NCBI RefSeq assembly: GCF_001651875.1
Contig: NZ_LNQB01000070.1
Span: 82,254-146,253, forward strand
Source: Sinorhizobium saheli
GTDB lineage: Bacteria > Pseudomonadota > Alphaproteobacteria > Rhizobiales > Rhizobiaceae
Reading direction: 5' to 3'
DNA: 64,000 bases
Both the position numbers and the translations under genes were made by a program. Below, piece after piece: positions 62,059-64,000 of this stretch (its first letter is position 1; every line of letters starts with the position of its first letter). Under the pieces are notes generated by a model. That model was not told the DNA's origin and made no database searches. It worked only from the letters and a program-made list of their open reading frames with translations.

Positions 62059-62817
62059 TTACTGCTTTATCATCAGCCCTTGCCCGGTCGGTAAAGTCAA
62101 TATTGACTGCCCATGAACGGCAGCAAACTTGTTCCACATGGCATTCTGCTCTTCACACCCGATGAAGGCGTAGTCATCGAGTACAATGGCAGCGCCCGGG
62201 ACGACCTTATCCCAAACGCGATCGATGCACTCCTTCTCGTATCGCGCAACATTGAGGTCAATCGAGAGATAGGCGATCTTCTCGATCGGCACACCTTCAA
62301 GCGTATTCGGCAGAAATCCCTTAACCAGAATTGCATTGTCGAATTTCGAAAAGTTGCGATTTGCTATGTCGAAGACATCAAAGTAGATGCCGGCGTTCCG
62401 CTGCTTCGCTCGCGCTGCTTCCCTGGCAGTCATCTCCCCGTCGGGAATTCCAGCGAAGGTATCAAACAGCCAGAACTTCCGATCGAGAGCGCCGAAGTCG
62501 AGATACTCACAAACTGTCATCGACAGCAGCCCAGCGTTTACACCAAACTCGACGAAATCACCTTCAAGCTTCAACGCGCGCTGTGCGGCAAAGCAGCAGG
62601 TGTGGGCCCTCCAACGGACGTCAGGGACCCGCTTTCGCTTGGCCCAGGCCTCCCTGTTACCTGCTTCCGCAAACTTCCACGCGGCCGCGAATTTTGTTTC
62701 CGTCATGAACTCGATATTCTTGTTCATGACCCGAAAGCCGTCTGCCTTGTAGCCAGGCAGTGAATCCTCACCGTTGGCTAGAAAGCGCAATCGTTTCTTG
62801 AATTCGCGGATGCCCAT
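62059..62817 (-). CDS. TylF/macrocin-type O-methyltransferase family protein
   Basis: 252 residues. PF05711 blocks: DFVEFGVNAGLLSMTV, KFWLFDTFAGIPDGE and IVLDDYAFIG. Likely a sugar or small-molecule methyltransferase, in the GC-poorer block. Confidence 0.8.
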   Translation of the reverse strand: MGIREFKKRLRFLANGEDSLPGYKADGFRVMNKNIEFMTETKFAAAWKFAEAGNREAWAKRKRVPDVRWRAHTCCFAAQRALKLEGDFVEFGVNAGLLSMTVCEYLDFGALDRKFWLFDTFAGIPDGEMTAREAARAKQRNAGIYFDVFDIANRNFSKFDNAILVKGFLPNTLEGVPIEKIAYLSIDLNVARYEKECIDRVWDKVVPGAAIVLDDYAFIGCEEQNAMWNKFAAVHGQSILTLPTGQGLMIKQ

Positions 62818-62947
62818 TGCAACGTACCCGTCCGGTGAGCACCGCAGGTGCCTGAGGTCATTTACCTGAGCGTACGCTAAACCGTTGCTCAGGCTCCGTT
62901 ATGGACAATGACGGCATCGCTGCTGTCAAAAGCAAGCTCTCCGGCAC

Positions 62948-63556
62948 CTAGTGAAGCAACTTCTTACGCCGACGCGGGTCGTCTTTGCATTCGAAACGCT
63001 TTTTTGCTGCGCTCAAGATCACATCGGCATCCGCGTTCCACTCTTCAGAATCGAGCCCGAAAGGGTCCGAAAGCGCCTGTCGCAAGTTTAGTATTTTCAC
63101 GAGCACGGAACGGGCGGCGGGCTGCGATGCATTCGCAAAATCACAGAAGATATTGAGTAGTCTACAACCCACCTCGTTATCTTGGAACTTGGCCAAGTAT
63201 ACATCAGCGAGGTGAATAGGTGCCATTCTGCTCCCTGACCAACCCAAGTCCCGATCCGATAATATGAGCTCTCGGACTAGGGACCGGTAACGCTCTATAA
63301 GGCCAAGGTACCTGCAAAGCGCCTTCAGAGCCAGTTCCCCGTGAACATGGCGATCCGCGCCATGCATGTAATTCTCGACGAGTTCCGCATCTGATGAATT
63401 GCCGCAGAAGCCGACAATATACAGAGCAGAGGCGATATCGCCGCTTCCTTTCCTAAGAACTTCCCTCGCTAGCTCGACTTCCGCGGGGCTCACGGTGCCC
63501 TCTGCGACACCTTGAGCACGATCACATATAGCGGACAGGTCGACGATTTTACTCAT
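62948..63556 (-). CDS. Hypothetical helical-repeat protein
   Basis: 202 residues, alpha-helical, HEAT-like in pattern (ELALKALCRYLGLIERYRSL). No signal or membrane span. Not recognised. Confidence 0.55.
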   Translation of the reverse strand: MSKIVDLSAICDRAQGVAEGTVSPAEVELAREVLRKGSGDIASALYIVGFCGNSSDAELVENYMHGADRHVHGELALKALCRYLGLIERYRSLVRELILSDRDLGWSGSRMAPIHLADVYLAKFQDNEVGCRLLNIFCDFANASQPAARSVLVKILNLRQALSDPFGLDSEEWNADADVILSAAKKRFECKDDPRRRKKLLH

Positions 63557-63613
63557 AATCTTCTTCCATTCACGGTCTTGCTTCTGTCTTCGTAGCGGTC
63601 AGCATTTTGCCAG

Positions 63614-64000
63614 TCAGCTTCTCCCAAAAAAATGCGTTACTCGAGAGTTGGTAGTCCCTATATACGTCGGCGTGGAGCGGGCCAAATCACCCGAGTTGAC
63701 CCTACCAGCGGCGGCTCCTTCCAACGATGCCATCCAGTTCCAAGGGAGCAGGTCCTCGACCCTGGAAATGGGCGTGTCGGCAATACGGGCGAGAACATCG
63801 GCAAGCCAGGCCTGCGGATCGACGTCGTTGAGCTTGGCGGTCATGATCAGTGTCGCCATGAAGGCGGCGCGATCGGCACCTCGATCGGAGCCGGCAAAGA
63901 GCCATGACTTTCTGCCGAGAGCCATTGCCCGTTCATTCTGCCCATGTCGGTCAGGAATTGGTGGTTCATTACCGTTGGCATCCCTATTTTGGCCACAAGG
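63614..64000 (-). pseudogene. IS66-family transposase, C-terminal remnant
   Basis: The frame remains open to the right edge. NERAMALGRKSWLFAGSDRG, VDPQAWLADVLARIAD and DLLPWNW are hallmark IS66 transposase C-terminal blocks. The last ~35 residues (AAAGRVNSGDL ... GRS) deviate, so the end looks altered. Upstream part lies outside the window. Confidence 0.8.

Noticed and set aside
1..64000. CRISPR array, rRNA or tRNA genes
   Set aside because: No regularly spaced direct repeats and no conserved rRNA or tRNA sequence was seen; the repeats found are dispersed single units.

Overview
The window is a GC-rich, gene-dense chromosomal segment that looks like Sinorhizobium/Ensifer (Rhizobiales, Alphaproteobacteria). 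Pointers are the cobP-cobW-cobN order behind a cobalamin riboswitch, a betaine-homocysteine methyltransferase of the rhizobial Bmt type, BA14K and DUF1127 small proteins, and RIME-like palindromic repeats. No database was available, so genus-level placement is inference.

Layout. 1-11107: cobalamin biosynthesis (cobN cut by the left edge, cobW, cobP, riboswitch; cobQ further on) around a FecR-domain protein and a convergent CHASE2 adenylate cyclase. 11354-19934: a small ORF with terminator, a betaine-type ABC importer (binding protein and ATPase, no recognisable permease), a tautomerase with divergent LysR regulator, Bmt, and an ECF sigma factor overlapping a VWA-domain membrane protein. 21132-33752: the most striking block, a complete-looking corrinoid methyl-transfer system. 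It has an MttB-family methyltransferase, an Fe-S protein, a corrinoid-binding protein, DUF1638, a PF13769 protein, a MetV-like zinc/cysteine protein, a MetF-like methylene-THF reductase, an MtgA/AcsE-like pterin methyltransferase and a 2Fe-2S/ASKHA reductive activator. 33780-37982: an Lrp regulator beside diaminopropionate ammonia-lyase, an M20 carbamoylase and a truncated M20 gene, then an SRPBCC/ArsR pair. 38052-43755: LysR, small DUF1127-like genes, and a TetR-controlled HlyD/ABC efflux set. 44103-50764: a GlxA/GbdR-like AraC regulator, two REC-domain signalling proteins (one a diguanylate cyclase), a second adenylate cyclase, a RibD-like reductase and a CBS protein. 50872-59275: TerC, a large MscS channel, GFA, DUF924, a SLC13-type transporter and a tandem lipoprotein pair. 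59317-60832: a compact phage-type lysis cassette. 60946-64000: a visibly less GC-rich stretch with two methyltransferases, orphan genes and an IS66 transposase remnant.

How it fits together (inference): quaternary amines such as betaines are imported. A methyl group can go to homocysteine through Bmt, or through MttB and the corrinoid protein to tetrahydrofolate. Methyl-THF would then be oxidised by the MetV/MetF pair, the ASKHA protein would re-reduce inactivated corrinoid, and the neighbouring cob genes would supply cobalamin. Several of these proteins carry similar Gly/Arg-rich tails.

Four copies of a ~100-bp repeat, RIME-like GC-rich palindromes (one inserted in frame in cobN) and other hairpin repeats punctuate the intergenic DNA. 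No rRNA, tRNA or CRISPR array was seen.
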